Notes: generated by a model from the letters alone, not told the origin. A stretch of 64,000 nt of DNA from Spirochaetae bacterium HGW-Spirochaetae-3 (GCA_002839315.1 PGXV01000003.1:62001-126000), one strand, 5' to 3'. Shown: positions 17,872 through 26,366, counted from the first letter of the stretch. Numbers and translations are program-made.

Positions 17872-20034
17872 GTGCTCGAATCGAACCTCGTCGCCCATCC
17901 CGGGCATCCGCGGCCCTTCGGGGCCACGCCGCTCGTCGGCGGCGTCAACTTCTCCGTGTTCTCCCGTCATGCTACCAGCGTCAGGCTCTGCCTGTACGCG
18001 CGTCCCGAGGACGGGGAAGCCGTACTGGACCGCCGCCTCGATCCCGTCCAGAACCGCACCGGAGACATCTGGCACGTATTCATAGAGGGCATAGGCCCGG
18101 GCGCGCTGTACGCGTGGCGCGCGGACGGCCCCTTCATGCCGGAGCGCGGGTACCGGTTCAACCCCAACAAGATACTGATAGACCCCTACGCCAAGGCCCT
18201 GTCCGGTAATTTCAGCTGGAACCTGGAGGCGGCGCTCGGCTACGATCCCGGCGACCCGAAGGTCGACCTCTCCTTCTCCAGGGAAGACGACGCCGCGGCT
18301 ATCCCCAAGTGCGTCGTCGTAGACGACGACGCCTTCGATTGGGAGGGCGACAAGCCGCTCAACCTGCCGCTCCGCCACTGCGTCATCTACGAGGCCCACG
18401 TACGAGGCCTCTCGGCGCACGCCAGCGGTAGCTCGTCCCATCCCGGCACCTACAAGGGCGTCGTAGACGCCATCCCCTATCTCAGGAACCTCGGCGTAAC
18501 GAGCCTCGAGATACTGCCCGTGCAGGAATTCGACCATCACGAGAACCCCAGGCGGGATCCGCGCACGGGCAAGCGGCTCTACCAGTACTGGGGCTACAAC
18601 ACGCTGGCGTTCTTCGCGCCCAAGGGCCGCTACGCGTCATCGGGTTGCTCCGGGCAACAGGTCGCCGAGTTCAAGACCATGGTCAAGGAACTCCACAAGG
18701 CCGGCCTCGAGATAATCCTGGACGTCGTATTCAACCACTCGGGCGAAGGCAACGAGCTCGGGCCGACCCTGTCGTTCCGCGGTCTGGATAACCCCGTCTG
18801 GTACATGCTGGACGACGATCAGCGCCGCTACAAGAACTTCTCCGGCTGCGGCAACACGCTCAACTGCAACCACCCCGTCGTCAGGAGCTTCATAATCGAC
18901 TGCCTCCACTACTGGGTCGCCGATATGCACGTAGACGGGTTCCGCTTCGACCTCGGATCGATACTCGGGAGGGACCAGAAGGGCCGCCTCCTCGAGAACC
19001 CCCCCGTGATAGAGCAGATCGCCGAGGACCCGCTACTCAGGCAGACGAAGATCATCGCGGAAGCCTGGGACGCGGGCGGGGCCTACCAGGTCGGAGGGTT
19101 CCCCGGCGGCCGCTGGGCGGAATGGAACGACCGGTACCGCGACGACGTCAGGCGCTTCTGGCGAGGCGACGAGAATACCGTGTCCGCGATGGCCACGCGC
19201 CTGACGGGTTCCAGCGACCTCTACCTCCGCGACGGCCGCAAACCGTTCCATTCCATCAACTACCTGACGAGCCACGACGGGTTCACGCTCCGCGACCTCG
19301 TAAGCTACAACGGCAAGCACAACGAGCGTAACGGCGAGCGCGGGCTCGACGGCCACGACTCTAATTTCAGCTATAACCACGGACACGAGGGCCCGACCAA
19401 GGACCCGGAGATCGAGCGCCTACGGATCAGGCAACAGAAGAACTACCTCGCGACCCTCCTTTTATCTATCGGTACGCCCATGCTGCTCGGAGGCGACGAA
19501 TTCGGCCGTACGCAGCGCGGAAACAACAACGCGTACTGCCAGGACAACGAGACGAGCTGGTTCGACTGGGGCCTGGCCGTCAAGAACTCCGAGCTCGTAC
19601 GCTTCGTCAAGCTACTGATAGCCTTGCGCCTGTCGCATCCGGCGTTCCGACGCCCGGAGTTCTTCACCGGCAAGGACGCCAACTTCAACGCCCTGCCCGA
19701 TATCGCGTGGTTCGCGCCGGACGGGACGGCGCCGGATTGGGATGACGCCGGCCCCGCGATTGCCGCCAGGCTCGACGGCTCCAGGGCCGATATCGTGGCG
19801 GACCGAGACGACAACGACTTCTTCCTGATGCTCAACGCTTCAGGCGCGGCTCTGGATTTCACGATCTGCCCGCCGCAACCGGGCTGGTACTGGCACCGCG
19901 CGGTCGATACGGCCCTCGACTCGCCTGATGACGTCTCCACGCCGGGGCAGGAGCCGTTCGTCGACCACCGAAAAGCCTATCGCCTTCATCCCAAGAGTTT
20001 CGTCCTCTTGCTTTCACGTACCGCTATCGCTTGA
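17872..20034 (+). CDS. glgX: Glycogen debranching enzyme
   Basis: Hydrolyses alpha-1,6 branches of limit dextrin. The 720-residue GH13 enzyme has the N-terminal CBM48-like part ([20 protein letters not shown]), [20 protein letters not shown] typical of GlgX/isoamylase, YEAHVRGLS, the catalytic aspartate in [11 protein letters not shown], the catalytic glutamate in IAEAWDAGG, and [20 protein letters not shown]. The start is GTG at 17872 with GGAGG 6 nt upstream. It stands alone, with a short gene on the same strand downstream; no other glycogen gene is in view. Confidence 0.93.
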   Translation: MLESNLVAHPGHPRPFGATPLVGGVNFSVFSRHATSVRLCLYARPEDGEAVLDRRLDPVQNRTGDIWHVFIEGIGPGALYAWRADGPFMPERGYRFNPNKILIDPYAKALSGNFSWNLEAALGYDPGDPKVDLSFSREDDAAAIPKCVVVDDDAFDWEGDKPLNLPLRHCVIYEAHVRGLSAHASGSSSHPGTYKGVVDAIPYLRNLGVTSLEILPVQEFDHHENPRRDPRTGKRLYQYWGYNTLAFFAPKGRYASSGCSGQQVAEFKTMVKELHKAGLEIILDVVFNHSGEGNELGPTLSFRGLDNPVWYMLDDDQRRYKNFSGCGNTLNCNHPVVRSFIIDCLHYWVADMHVDGFRFDLGSILGRDQKGRLLENPPVIEQIAEDPLLRQTKIIAEAWDAGGAYQVGGFPGGRWAEWNDRYRDDVRRFWRGDENTVSAMATRLTGSSDLYLRDGRKPFHSINYLTSHDGFTLRDLVSYNGKHNERNGERGLDGHDSNFSYNHGHEGPTKDPEIERLRIRQQKNYLATLLLSIGTPMLLGGDEFGRTQRGNNNAYCQDNETSWFDWGLAVKNSELVRFVKLLIALRLSHPAFRRPEFFTGKDANFNALPDIAWFAPDGTAPDWDDAGPAIAARLDGSRADIVADRDDNDFFLMLNASGAALDFTICPPQPGWYWHRAVDTALDSPDDVSTPGQEPFVDHRKAYRLHPKSFVLLLSRTAIA

Positions 20035-20065
20035 TCGTGACGCTATTTATTCGTATTTTCTTAGT

Positions 20066-20749
20066 ATGAGAGCGGCACGAACGGACGAGACCAATTTTGA
20101 ATACCGCAAGGGAAGGCGCGCCTTGGCCTCGCACGACGCGGCGACTGCCTTGCGGGCCCTCAGGTCAGCCGTCGCCGCATGCCCAGCGACCGATAGAGCC
20201 GAGCTGGCGCGCAGGCTGTATTGGCTCTCGATCGCGCTACGCAGGATCGGCAAGGACGGCTTGGCCGTCAAGGCGCTGTCCAACGCCCAGCGACTGGCCC
20301 CGAGAAGCAGGGCCCGCACCCTGTACGAACGGTTCGCCAACGGGTACGGAATGCCCAAGTCCTCCTGCGTAGAGCACGACGACTATCGCGCGTTCTGTTC
20401 GATACAAATCCGCAAGTACCTCGAGCGCGTTCCGGACGGACGCTTCGCCGACCAGGACGAGATAGATACCGTGCTGACGATGATAGCCGACGCGTGGCTG
20501 AAACTGTACGCGTCCACCGCTATCTCCAGTGTCGATTGCGATGAGAAGCTAAGGATATTCAGGGAGGCGGGCGTCGCCTTCCCCGCCTTGCGCGAGACGA
20601 GAGCCGCGCGCCCTGGACGCGTGATCGTCGCCGACTTCTATCGCGGCCGGACGCAACGAACGGCCGATCGCTGTCTATGCGGTTCCGGACTTCCATACAG
20701 GATGTGCTGCGGCAGGATTCGCCCGCTCTACGAATCCGACACTGTGTAA
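20066..20749 (+). CDS. TPR-like protein with C-terminal SEC-C zinc motif
   Basis: A 227-residue protein I do not recognise as a named gene. Residues ~10-100 look like two or three helical TPR-type repeats (FEYRKGRRALASHDAATALR, LARRLYWLSIALRRIGKDG, AVKALSNAQRLAPRS). The C-terminus has the SEC-C metal-binding motif CLCGSGLPYRMCCG, found in SecA and in many small chaperone-like proteins. It sits between glgX and the sigma factor gene on the same strand. ATG 20066 avoids a long overlap with glgX. Confidence 0.7.
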   Translation: MRAARTDETNFEYRKGRRALASHDAATALRALRSAVAACPATDRAELARRLYWLSIALRRIGKDGLAVKALSNAQRLAPRSRARTLYERFANGYGMPKSSCVEHDDYRAFCSIQIRKYLERVPDGRFADQDEIDTVLTMIADAWLKLYASTAISSVDCDEKLRIFREAGVAFPALRETRAARPGRVIVADFYRGRTQRTADRCLCGSGLPYRMCCGRIRPLYESDTV

Positions 20750-20941
20750 AAACGAAACACTATTTGGCCCTTATTGCTTCGTCCGTTTCATAAGGACACA
20801 AAGCTTCTTGCACGTATAGGTATCGAAAACAAGGCCCTGAAAATTCATCGGCTTTGATTGGAATTTATATCTCTATATATAATATGTAATTAACATCATT
20901 TATCTACTCGAAATTTCCTTATTCCATTTAGCACCCTCAGC
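20750..20941. other. AT-rich spacer upstream of the sigma-54 promoter
   Basis: No gene is visible here. The spacer is clearly AT-richer than its surroundings. An inverted repeat CCTTAT...ATAAGG with a 15-nt gap lies near 20779-20805 and could be an enhancer-binding-protein site, as sigma-54 promoters need one upstream (inference). Confidence 0.35.
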
Positions 20942-20957
20942 TGGCACGCTTATTGCA
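20942..20957 (+). promoter_or_regulatory. Sigma-54 (RpoN) -24/-12 promoter
   Basis: TGGCACG-CTTA-TTGCA matches the consensus TGGCACGNNNNTTGCW at every defined position. The -12 element ends 23 nt upstream of the sigma factor start codon, so transcription should begin at about 20968-20970 with a leader of roughly a dozen nucleotides that still contains the AGAGG ribosome binding site. Confidence 0.85.
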
Positions 20958-20980
20958 TTATATAAGGCAAGAGGCACTAC

Positions 20981-21847
20981 ATGAAGGCAAAGCGTACGAT
21001 TAATTCCGACTCTTCCCTGGAATCCAATGTCCTGTCGATATATCTGAAGGAAATAAACAAGGTTCCCCTTCTTACCCGAGACGAAGAGGATCGATACGCC
21101 CGAGCGGCGGCTACCGGAGACCAGGCGGCAAAGGACATGCTCGTAAAGGGTAACCTGCGTTTCGTCGTCAACGTGGCCAAGCGCTACCAGAATCAGGGCA
21201 TTCCCCTCTCCGACCTTATAAGCGAAGGCAATATCGGCCTGATCAACGCCATAGAGCGATACGACGTCGACAAGGGCTACCACTTCATCAGTTACGCCGT
21301 CTGGTGGATTCGCCAGGCGATACTCAAGGCCATCTGCGAGAAGAGCAGGATGATACGCCTGCCCCTGAACCGCGCTAACGAGCTCGTGCAGATAGAGAAG
21401 GCCAGGAAGTACGTAAGCGCCGGACTATCCGAGGATAACGAGATCGCCGAGATCGCCAAGATGCTCAACATGGACGCGTCGCACGTGGCCGACCTCGTCA
21501 ACGTGTCGCGCGACCTCGTATCGCTGGAGACGCCCGTCTTCGACGAGCGCGATTCCAGCGTACTCGGCGACTTCGTCGAGAACAGCAACTACAAGTCGCC
21601 CGACGATTACGTGATCGAGCAGGGACTCAGGGAAGATATCAACGGCGTCCTCGATACCTTGACCGAGAAGGAAAGCGAAGTCGTGCAGTACCGCTTCGGC
21701 TTGAACGGGCGCAAGGCGATGAGCCTCAAGGAAATCGGCGACCGCTTCCACCTGACCAAGGAGCGCATACGGCAGATAGAGAAGGCGGCGCTCAAGCGCC
21801 TTTCCGTCCCCGGCCGCGCCGAGGTGCTCGAAGGCTACGTAGCCTGA
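20981..21847 (+). CDS. RNA polymerase sigma factor, sigma-70 family (group 2, RpoS/RpoD-like)
   Basis: A 288-residue sigma factor lacking region 1.1 and the long non-conserved insertion of primary sigma factors. Region 1.2 is VLSIYLKEINKVPLLTRDEE; region 2 is DLISEGNIGLINAIERYD with the -10 recognition helix YAVWWIRQAI; region 4.2 is SLKEIGDRFHLTKERIRQIE. The size and absence of 1.1 point to an alternative (group 2) factor. Transcription from a perfect sigma-54 promoter 24 bp upstream makes it a relay from RpoN to a sigma-70-type regulon, as in Borrelia rpoS (established there, inferred here). AGAGG lies 7 nt before the ATG. Confidence 0.92.
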   Translation: MKAKRTINSDSSLESNVLSIYLKEINKVPLLTRDEEDRYARAAATGDQAAKDMLVKGNLRFVVNVAKRYQNQGIPLSDLISEGNIGLINAIERYDVDKGYHFISYAVWWIRQAILKAICEKSRMIRLPLNRANELVQIEKARKYVSAGLSEDNEIAEIAKMLNMDASHVADLVNVSRDLVSLETPVFDERDSSVLGDFVENSNYKSPDDYVIEQGLREDINGVLDTLTEKESEVVQYRFGLNGRKAMSLKEIGDRFHLTKERIRQIEKAALKRLSVPGRAEVLEGYVA

Positions 21848-21882
21848 GATACGCGCGCCCTCGGGCGCGTTATAGATATACG

Positions 21883-21920
21883 GGCCGCCCGGAGATGCCT
21901 CCCCGGGCGGCCTCCTTTAT
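21883..21920 (+). terminator. Rho-independent terminator after the sigma factor gene
   Basis: GGCCGCCCGG (21883-21892) pairs with CCGGGCGGCC (21903-21912), 10 bp with a 10-nt loop, followed by TCCTTTAT. A second smaller GC hairpin lies just upstream at 21852-21869. Confidence 0.7.
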
Positions 21921-21978
21921 CGAGTAGTCTCGACCGCGCTTCGACGATCATGCTAGACTCGGGGCGAGGAGCACCATC

Positions 21979-22683
21979 GTGGACAGTATCGCTACTTGGC
22001 TCGGCGGCCCCATCATAGACTTCCATTCCGCGCTCGCGCGGCTCCTTTTCAGCCTCTTCGCCTGCGGCCTCGTCGGCCTGGAGAGGGAGATGCGCAGGCA
22101 AACCGCAGGCTGGCGCACCCATATCATCATAGGCCTCGGAGCCACGCTCCTGATGCTCCTGTCGATCTGGCTACCGCAGTCGGTAGGCGGGGACAAGGGT
22201 GATCCCGGGCGAATCGCGGCCCAGGTCGTTTCAGGCATCGGTTTCCTCGGAGCCGGAGCCTTCATCAAGATCGGCAACAACGTAAAGGGCCTGACGACGG
22301 CGGCTACGATATGGTTCGTCGCGGGCCTCGGCCTGTCCATAGGCGCCGGCATGTGGCAGGCGGCCCTGATCACGCTGGTACTGGCCCTGCTCGTGCTGAC
22401 CTTCCTCGAGCCGCTCGAGAAGAAATGGTTCCCTACGGAGCGGCTTAAGCTGCTACAGATATGGTACGAAGGCAGCTCGGTGGACAGGAAAGCCGTCTTC
22501 GAGACGCTCAGGGCCTTTCGCATCCACGTGCAGTCCGTCGACGCGTCGCTGACGGTGCAGAAGAAGCAGACGAGGCTATCGGCGCTCGTGAAGGTACCGA
22601 TAGCCGTCGACCTCGACACGCTCTTCACCGATCTGCGAAAGACCGGCAAGGTAGCCAAGATCAGGCTGCACGAGAATTACTGA
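21979..22683 (+). CDS. MgtC/SapB family membrane protein
   Basis: A 234-residue inner-membrane protein with four or five hydrophobic segments in the first 135 residues and a soluble C-terminal domain. Family signatures are CGLVGLEREMRRQTAGWRTH, IAAQVVSGIGFLGAGAFIK and GLTTAATIWFVAGLGLSIGAG. MgtC proteins are linked to magnesium limitation and to control of the F-type ATPase; the precise role of this one is unknown. The start is GTG at 21979 with GAGGAG upstream. The last 7 bp overlap the convergent signalling gene. Confidence 0.88.
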   Translation: MDSIATWLGGPIIDFHSALARLLFSLFACGLVGLEREMRRQTAGWRTHIIIGLGATLLMLLSIWLPQSVGGDKGDPGRIAAQVVSGIGFLGAGAFIKIGNNVKGLTTAATIWFVAGLGLSIGAGMWQAALITLVLALLVLTFLEPLEKKWFPTERLKLLQIWYEGSSVDRKAVFETLRAFRIHVQSVDASLTVQKKQTRLSALVKVPIAVDLDTLFTDLRKTGKVAKIRLHENY

Positions 22684-24014
22684 GGGAGGGGCCCCGCGTT
22701 ACGCGCCGACAGCTCTCCCTTGAGCCTGAGGTATTCGGTGTTGAGCCTGGACGTACGGACGTTGAGCCTAGCGAGGCGCTGAGCGAGCAGCCGCGCCAGG
22801 AAGATACCGTAATGCGGACTGTCCTTTATCAGGTTGACGAAATCCTGCTTGGATATCTTTATCAGCACGCTCCTGCCCTTTGATACGACCGTCGCGGAAC
22901 GCCGGTTCGATAGCAGGAAACTCATCTCGCCCATGAAGATATCGTCCGGCGTCAGCGCCGATACGAGCTTCCCCTTCGAATACACGTAGAGCGTGCCGGA
23001 AACGATATAGTACAGGTAGTCAGACTCCTCTCCTTCCGAGCAGACGTATTGCCCGTCTTCGAAGGCGCGTTCCTGCGCCGCGTCGAAGATAGCGGGAATA
23101 GAATTGCTCTCGTTGTGCCGATGCACCACGTCGAAGGAGACCTCGTTGCCCTTCTCGTTATAGCACAGGTTCTCTACGTACAGAGCGGCCATCGTCATGC
23201 CCATGCCGTGAAGACCCGGCTCGTCCGGCTTCGAATCGAGCCGGGCCCGCCAGTCGAATCCGGCCCCTTCGTCCTTTATCGTAATACGGCTGGAATCCTG
23301 GCTGATCGTGTACGAGAAGTATACCTTCTTGGCCCGGATCGCGGGGTCCTCGTTCTTTTGCCGAATCAGCTCCATGATATCGCGGTTCGACTCGAGCCAG
23401 GCCGTCTTCTCGTCGAAGCTGATGGTGCAATTACCGTGCTCGATCGCGTTGATAAGCAACTCGAGCAGCGCTACGTGCAGCTTCTCCTTCGTTTCCTTGC
23501 TGATCAGGTTTGCGTTGAACAGGTAGTTGGTCACCAGATTGGAATACGTCGTAATATCGAGAGGGTCGTTGTCGATGATGAACGACCCCGCGATCTGCTT
23601 GATCAGGTGCTGCTGGATGCCGCGCTGGAACAGTATCTGCTTGTTCTGCTTCAGTATCTTCATCAGGCGAGCGAAACCGCGCTCAAGCTCGCTCCTCCGG
23701 AGCACCGCGATGACGTTCTGGTCGCACATCGCCTCGAGCAGCTCTTTTTCCTCGAGGTTGTCGTGTATCGCGATGACGCCGCCGTAATGCAGCCATGGAT
23801 CCTTGCCGATCTCCTCGAGGACGGCCTTCGCCTCTATCGTCGGATCCGAGAAATATATCATCTTGATCTCGGGAAGATCGTACTTCAGGTACGCTATCAC
23901 CTCTTCCTTGTTTTTAAAGAAGACGGGCGCGTACTCATTCCCCATGGCCGCGCATTGGCTTTTTATGAACGAATTAAGGCTTTCATCGCCGGAGATCACC
24001 GGTATTTTTATCAT
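22677..24014 (-). CDS. Signalling protein: receiver-like domain, HATPase_c domain, cyclic-nucleotide-binding domain
   Basis: A 445-residue soluble protein. Residues 1-120 resemble a degenerate receiver domain (IYFSDPTIEAKAV where the phosphoacceptor would be) without a clear Asp/Lys set. Residues ~150-300 are an anti-sigma-kinase-like ATPase with N box ELLINAIEHGNCTI and G boxes IKDEGAGFDWRAR and GLHGMGMTMA. Residues ~315-445 are a cNMP-binding fold (GEESDYLYYIVSGTLYVYS, GEMSFLLSNRRSATVV). No histidine phosphoacceptor domain is seen, which suits an RsbW-type partner-switching kinase. ATG 24014 has GGAAGGG upstream. It is the last gene before tRNA-Ile2, reading the other way. Confidence 0.8.
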   Translation of the reverse strand: MIKIPVISGDESLNSFIKSQCAAMGNEYAPVFFKNKEEVIAYLKYDLPEIKMIYFSDPTIEAKAVLEEIGKDPWLHYGGVIAIHDNLEEKELLEAMCDQNVIAVLRRSELERGFARLMKILKQNKQILFQRGIQQHLIKQIAGSFIIDNDPLDITTYSNLVTNYLFNANLISKETKEKLHVALLELLINAIEHGNCTISFDEKTAWLESNRDIMELIRQKNEDPAIRAKKVYFSYTISQDSSRITIKDEGAGFDWRARLDSKPDEPGLHGMGMTMAALYVENLCYNEKGNEVSFDVVHRHNESNSIPAIFDAAQERAFEDGQYVCSEGEESDYLYYIVSGTLYVYSKGKLVSALTPDDIFMGEMSFLLSNRRSATVVSKGRSVLIKISKQDFVNLIKDSPHYGIFLARLLAQRLARLNVRTSRLNTEYLRLKGELSARNAGPLPQ

Positions 24015-24137
24015 AGCGCATTCCCTTCCAGGAAAAGCGGCCCGAAACGGGCCACAGGGTCCTCTGCTATAGGGATCGGCACGATACCGGCCGCGATTGA
24101 CTTTTTTCCCCATTCGTGGATAATTGGCGACCTAGCA

Positions 24138-24189
<52 letters not shown>

Positions 24190-24211
<22 letters not shown>

Positions 24212-24276
24212 AAAAGACCCGTTCCGCCCTTCGGGCGGAACGGGTCTTTTTATTAGGGCCCAGCTGGACTTGAACC
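24190..24276. repeat. Giant palindrome: tRNA-Ile2 3' end plus terminator, inverted
   Basis: The 21 bases 24256-24276 are the exact reverse complement of the tRNA 3' end at 24190-24210. With the A5/T5 tracts and the terminator stem between them, the arms 24190-24229 and 24233-24276 pair over 40 bp, interrupted only by four extra bases (ATTA, 24252-24255) in the right arm. A read-through transcript could fold the T-arm and acceptor 3' strand of the tRNA into this helix instead of the cloverleaf. Confidence 0.9.
24216..24252 (+). terminator. Strong terminator directly after tRNA-Ile2
   Basis: GACCCGTTCCGCCC pairs perfectly with GGGCGGAACGGGTC (14 bp, 3-nt loop) followed by TTTTT. It begins 4 nt after the tRNA. 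The stem continues outwards into the tRNA sequence (see the palindrome entry). Confidence 0.93.
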
Positions 24277-24482
24277 TAAGCATGCGCCGAGCGATAGCGA
24301 GGAAAAGCGCCCATGGATGGGCGCGTAAGCATGCGAAGGCGGGCTGGAGAACCGAGACAGGATGTCGAGGTTCGGAAGCCAAGTCCAGGCCCCGCGCGGA
24401 GCGAGGGGCTCACGGAAAGGCCCGGCTCCGTGGTTGGGGCGGAACGGGTCTTTTTAATTAGGGCCCAGCGGGACTTGAACCT
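24233..24482. repeat. Direct repeat pair enclosing the tRNA-downstream element
   Basis: The right arm of the palindrome (24233-24277) recurs at 24437-24482 in the same orientation with one added base and one substitution (T to G in the inverted tRNA part). The 159 bp between the copies contain the conserved structured element (24280-24334) and a second hairpin near 24349-24374. The copies resemble duplicated target or attachment ends of a small inserted element (inference). Confidence 0.8.
24280..24334. repeat. Structured element, copy 1 (tRNA-Ile2 side)
   Basis: Outer stem GCATGC (24280-24285) with GCATGC (24329-24334). Then comes a 21-nt joining segment (24286-24306) beginning GCCGAGCGA and containing GCGAGGAA. 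The inner stem GCGCCCAT-GG-ATGGGCGC is at 24307-24324, followed by a 4-nt joiner GTAA. Copy 2 lies at 61613-61669 behind tRNA-Gly with identical segment lengths except one extra outer base pair. The differences between the copies in both stems are compensatory. Confidence 0.75.
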
Positions 24483-24515
24483 GAGTCGCGTCACGAGCTG
24501 GCGATCGACTACTAC

Positions 24516-25403
24516 CTAAGCGATCGAGGCCAGGTAGATGCTTTGTATCGATTCATCGAGGACCCTATCGAAATCCGCCTGGGTCTGACCTACGTTCAAA
24601 CCTTCAGACAAGGCCCTGGAGAAACTGGCTATCAACCTATGGTTTCTGGCTAGTTTCGCGTTGGCTTCTTCACGAGAATATCCCCCTGATAAAGCGACGA
24701 CCCTTAGAACGCCAGGTAACTCTAACAGCTCTTCATAGAAGTTATCTTCCTCGGGGATAGTCAGCTTCAGCATGACCAGGGTTTGGGAATCCAAGGATTT
24801 CAAGCGCTTCAGCAACTCAACCTTGAGAATCCTTTCTGCCCCCTGTTTATCGGGAGCGGAAATATCAACCTCCGGTTCGATGATGGGAACCAGGCCCGCG
24901 GCAGAAATGATCCTGCCAAACGCGAACTGTTGGTCTACGACGGCCTTAATCCCGGCTTCGTTCGCCTCCTTGATGACCGACCGCATCTTGGTACCGAAAA
25001 CATGCCGCTCTTTTGCCCGTTTAAGAAGATCTTCCAGGTCAGGAATGGGTTTCATTAGTTGGCACCCGTTTTCTTTATCCGCAAGCCCCTTGTCTATCTT
25101 CAGGAAGGTGACGATCCCTTTAGTTTCCCAGAGATAATCAGCGCTGAATAGACCTCGTACCTTCGAATCCATGGTCTTTTCAAAAAGAATCGCCGCCAAG
25201 ATCCTCTCTTTGGTAAATCCGGGACTTTCCATGATGCGAGACCGCATCGCATGTATCAACTCGTACATCTCTACGTCGTTCTTATAGGCGCTTTTCTTAA
25301 TACCGTAGGCTTCCAAGGCCTTGGGCGTACTGCCTCCGCTTTGATCCAGCGCGGCGATGAATCCTTTTCCGGTTTTCATTCGTTCCAGCTGCTTCATGTT
25401 CAT
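24516..25403 (-). CDS. fda: Fructose-bisphosphate aldolase class I
   Basis: Cleaves fructose 1,6-bisphosphate via a lysine Schiff base, without a metal. The 295-residue protein starts [20 protein letters not shown] and has [22 protein letters not shown] (lysine region), [10 protein letters not shown] and the C-terminal [17 protein letters not shown]. This is the bacterial class I type known from staphylococci and a minority of other bacteria. ATG 25403 is preferred because GGAGG sits 5 nt upstream and would lie inside the coding sequence if the upstream ATG 25415 were used. Base composition is visibly lower in GC than the neighbours, and the 3' end lies only 33 bp from the tRNA-associated repeat, which suggests acquisition at this tRNA site (inference). 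Confidence 0.93.
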   Translation of the reverse strand: MNMKQLERMKTGKGFIAALDQSGGSTPKALEAYGIKKSAYKNDVEMYELIHAMRSRIMESPGFTKERILAAILFEKTMDSKVRGLFSADYLWETKGIVTFLKIDKGLADKENGCQLMKPIPDLEDLLKRAKERHVFGTKMRSVIKEANEAGIKAVVDQQFAFGRIISAAGLVPIIEPEVDISAPDKQGAERILKVELLKRLKSLDSQTLVMLKLTIPEEDNFYEELLELPGVLRVVALSGGYSREEANAKLARNHRLIASFSRALSEGLNVGQTQADFDRVLDESIQSIYLASIA

Positions 25404-25530
25404 AAAGACCTCCATAGGATCCTGATCCTTATTAAAGATACTGATTTATTGGAAGGACTTATTATCAGGGGCTCGCTTTATGATGGTATCATGCGCTTGG
25501 TTCTCTCGGCTATCTCGGGCGCAACTCGCC

Positions 25531-25911
25531 CTAAAGGTCCGTAGCGCCCTCGGCGGCCACGCGATCACGCATGCCGGGGCGCTCGACCCCGAAGAGATCG
25601 GCCGACCAGTCGGCGGACCAGGCGCCCAGGGGCACGATGAGGGCGCGAAGTTCCCGCCCGCGAGCGGTAAGCGCATAACCGACGCTTGATCGTTCCACGA
25701 TGTCAGCCTCCCGGAGATCCTTAAGGCGGGCGTTCAGGATGGAGGGAGAAACGCCTCCGCATAGCGCCTGGAGCCCGCGGAAGGTGCTGGGCGTATCCAG
25801 CTGCCACAGGATTCCCAGGGCCCAGCGGCGGCCCAGAAGGTCGAAGAGGGCGTTGATGGGGGACCCGCTCAGGGATCCCCGAACTTTTTCGCCCGGGCGG
25901 GGTATAGCCAT
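25531..25911 (-). CDS. HxlR-family transcriptional regulator
   Basis: A 126-residue winged-helix protein of the HxlR type: LFDLLGRRWALGILWQLDTP, TFRGLQALCGGVSPSILNAR (recognition helix), LREADIVERSSVGYALTARG. HxlR proteins typically sense aldehydes, quinones or redox stress. A short basic N-terminus precedes the domain. A TATACT hexamer lies only 6 nt upstream of the ATG, so a very short leader or a different start is possible. It is on the same strand as the tautomerase gene upstream (42 bp) and may be co-transcribed with it. Confidence 0.88.
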   Translation of the reverse strand: MAIPRPGEKVRGSLSGSPINALFDLLGRRWALGILWQLDTPSTFRGLQALCGGVSPSILNARLKDLREADIVERSSVGYALTARGRELRALIVPLGAWSADWSADLFGVERPGMRDRVAAEGATDL

Positions 25912-25953
25912 GGCCCGAGTATACCCGCCCGGGCCCGACTAGCGGAAGTCCGC

Positions 25954-26148
25954 TTAGCCGCCGGTCTTCAGCTCTTCCCGGGTCTTTCCGCCGCAGCCGA
26001 TGCAATCGTCCGCGTACTCGTCGACGAACACGGTAAAATAGCCTTCCGGTACGCGGATCGTCTCCGCGGCCACGACGCTTATCCTGTCGATCAGGTCCTT
26101 CCTGGTAGCCTTGTCGATCTCATGGGTCTGGATGGTGATGACTGGCAT
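25954..26148 (-). CDS. 4-oxalocrotonate tautomerase family protein
   Basis: A 64-residue tautomerase: after removal of the initiator Met, Pro1 of PVITIQTHEIDKATRKDLI is the catalytic base. EGYFTVFVDEYADDC corresponds to the conserved middle strand. The C-terminal CIGCGG is unusual for the family and puts three cysteines close together. AGGAGG lies 5 nt before the ATG and a near-consensus promoter lies upstream (26186-26214). Substrate unknown; the neighbouring HxlR regulator suggests a role with reactive carbonyl compounds (inference). Confidence 0.85.
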   Translation of the reverse strand: MPVITIQTHEIDKATRKDLIDRISVVAAETIRVPEGYFTVFVDEYADDCIGCGGKTREELKTGG

Positions 26149-26171
26149 TATGCCCTCCTGCTATGTAATCC

Positions 26172-26214
26172 GTAGCGCTACTAAAACAATAGCAATGGGG
26201 CATAGTCTTGTCAA
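26172..26214 (-). promoter_or_regulatory. Sigma-70 promoter with palindrome at the start site, tautomerase gene
   Basis: On the minus strand TTGACA (26214-26209), a 17-nt spacer and TATTGT (26191-26186) form a good promoter. The perfect palindrome GTAGCGCTAC (26172-26181) covers the expected transcription start, a natural repressor site, perhaps for the HxlR protein encoded next door (inference). Confidence 0.6.
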
Positions 26215-26307
26215 GCGGATACGGCGTCAAAGTCAACCTGGCCATCAGCTACGGGAAACGCCCCGAGACGGGGGGGCAGCCTCGCCGTCGAGCCGCCTGA
26301 GGCGCAT

Positions 26308-26337
26308 TTGCGTACCGCCGGCGTCCAGGCGTATACT
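26308..26337 (+). promoter_or_regulatory. Probable promoter for the membrane LuxR gene
   Basis: TTGCGT (26308-26313), 18-nt spacer, TATACT (26332-26337), 30 bp upstream of the gene. Confidence 0.45.
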
Positions 26338-26366
26338 ACGGGCACAGTTCAGTCATGGAGCCGTAG

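Noticed and set aside
24276-24494. Other short frames across the tRNA-Ile2 downstream element
   Set aside because: They cover the palindrome and direct repeats in several frames, have no ribosome binding site and no protein-like composition.
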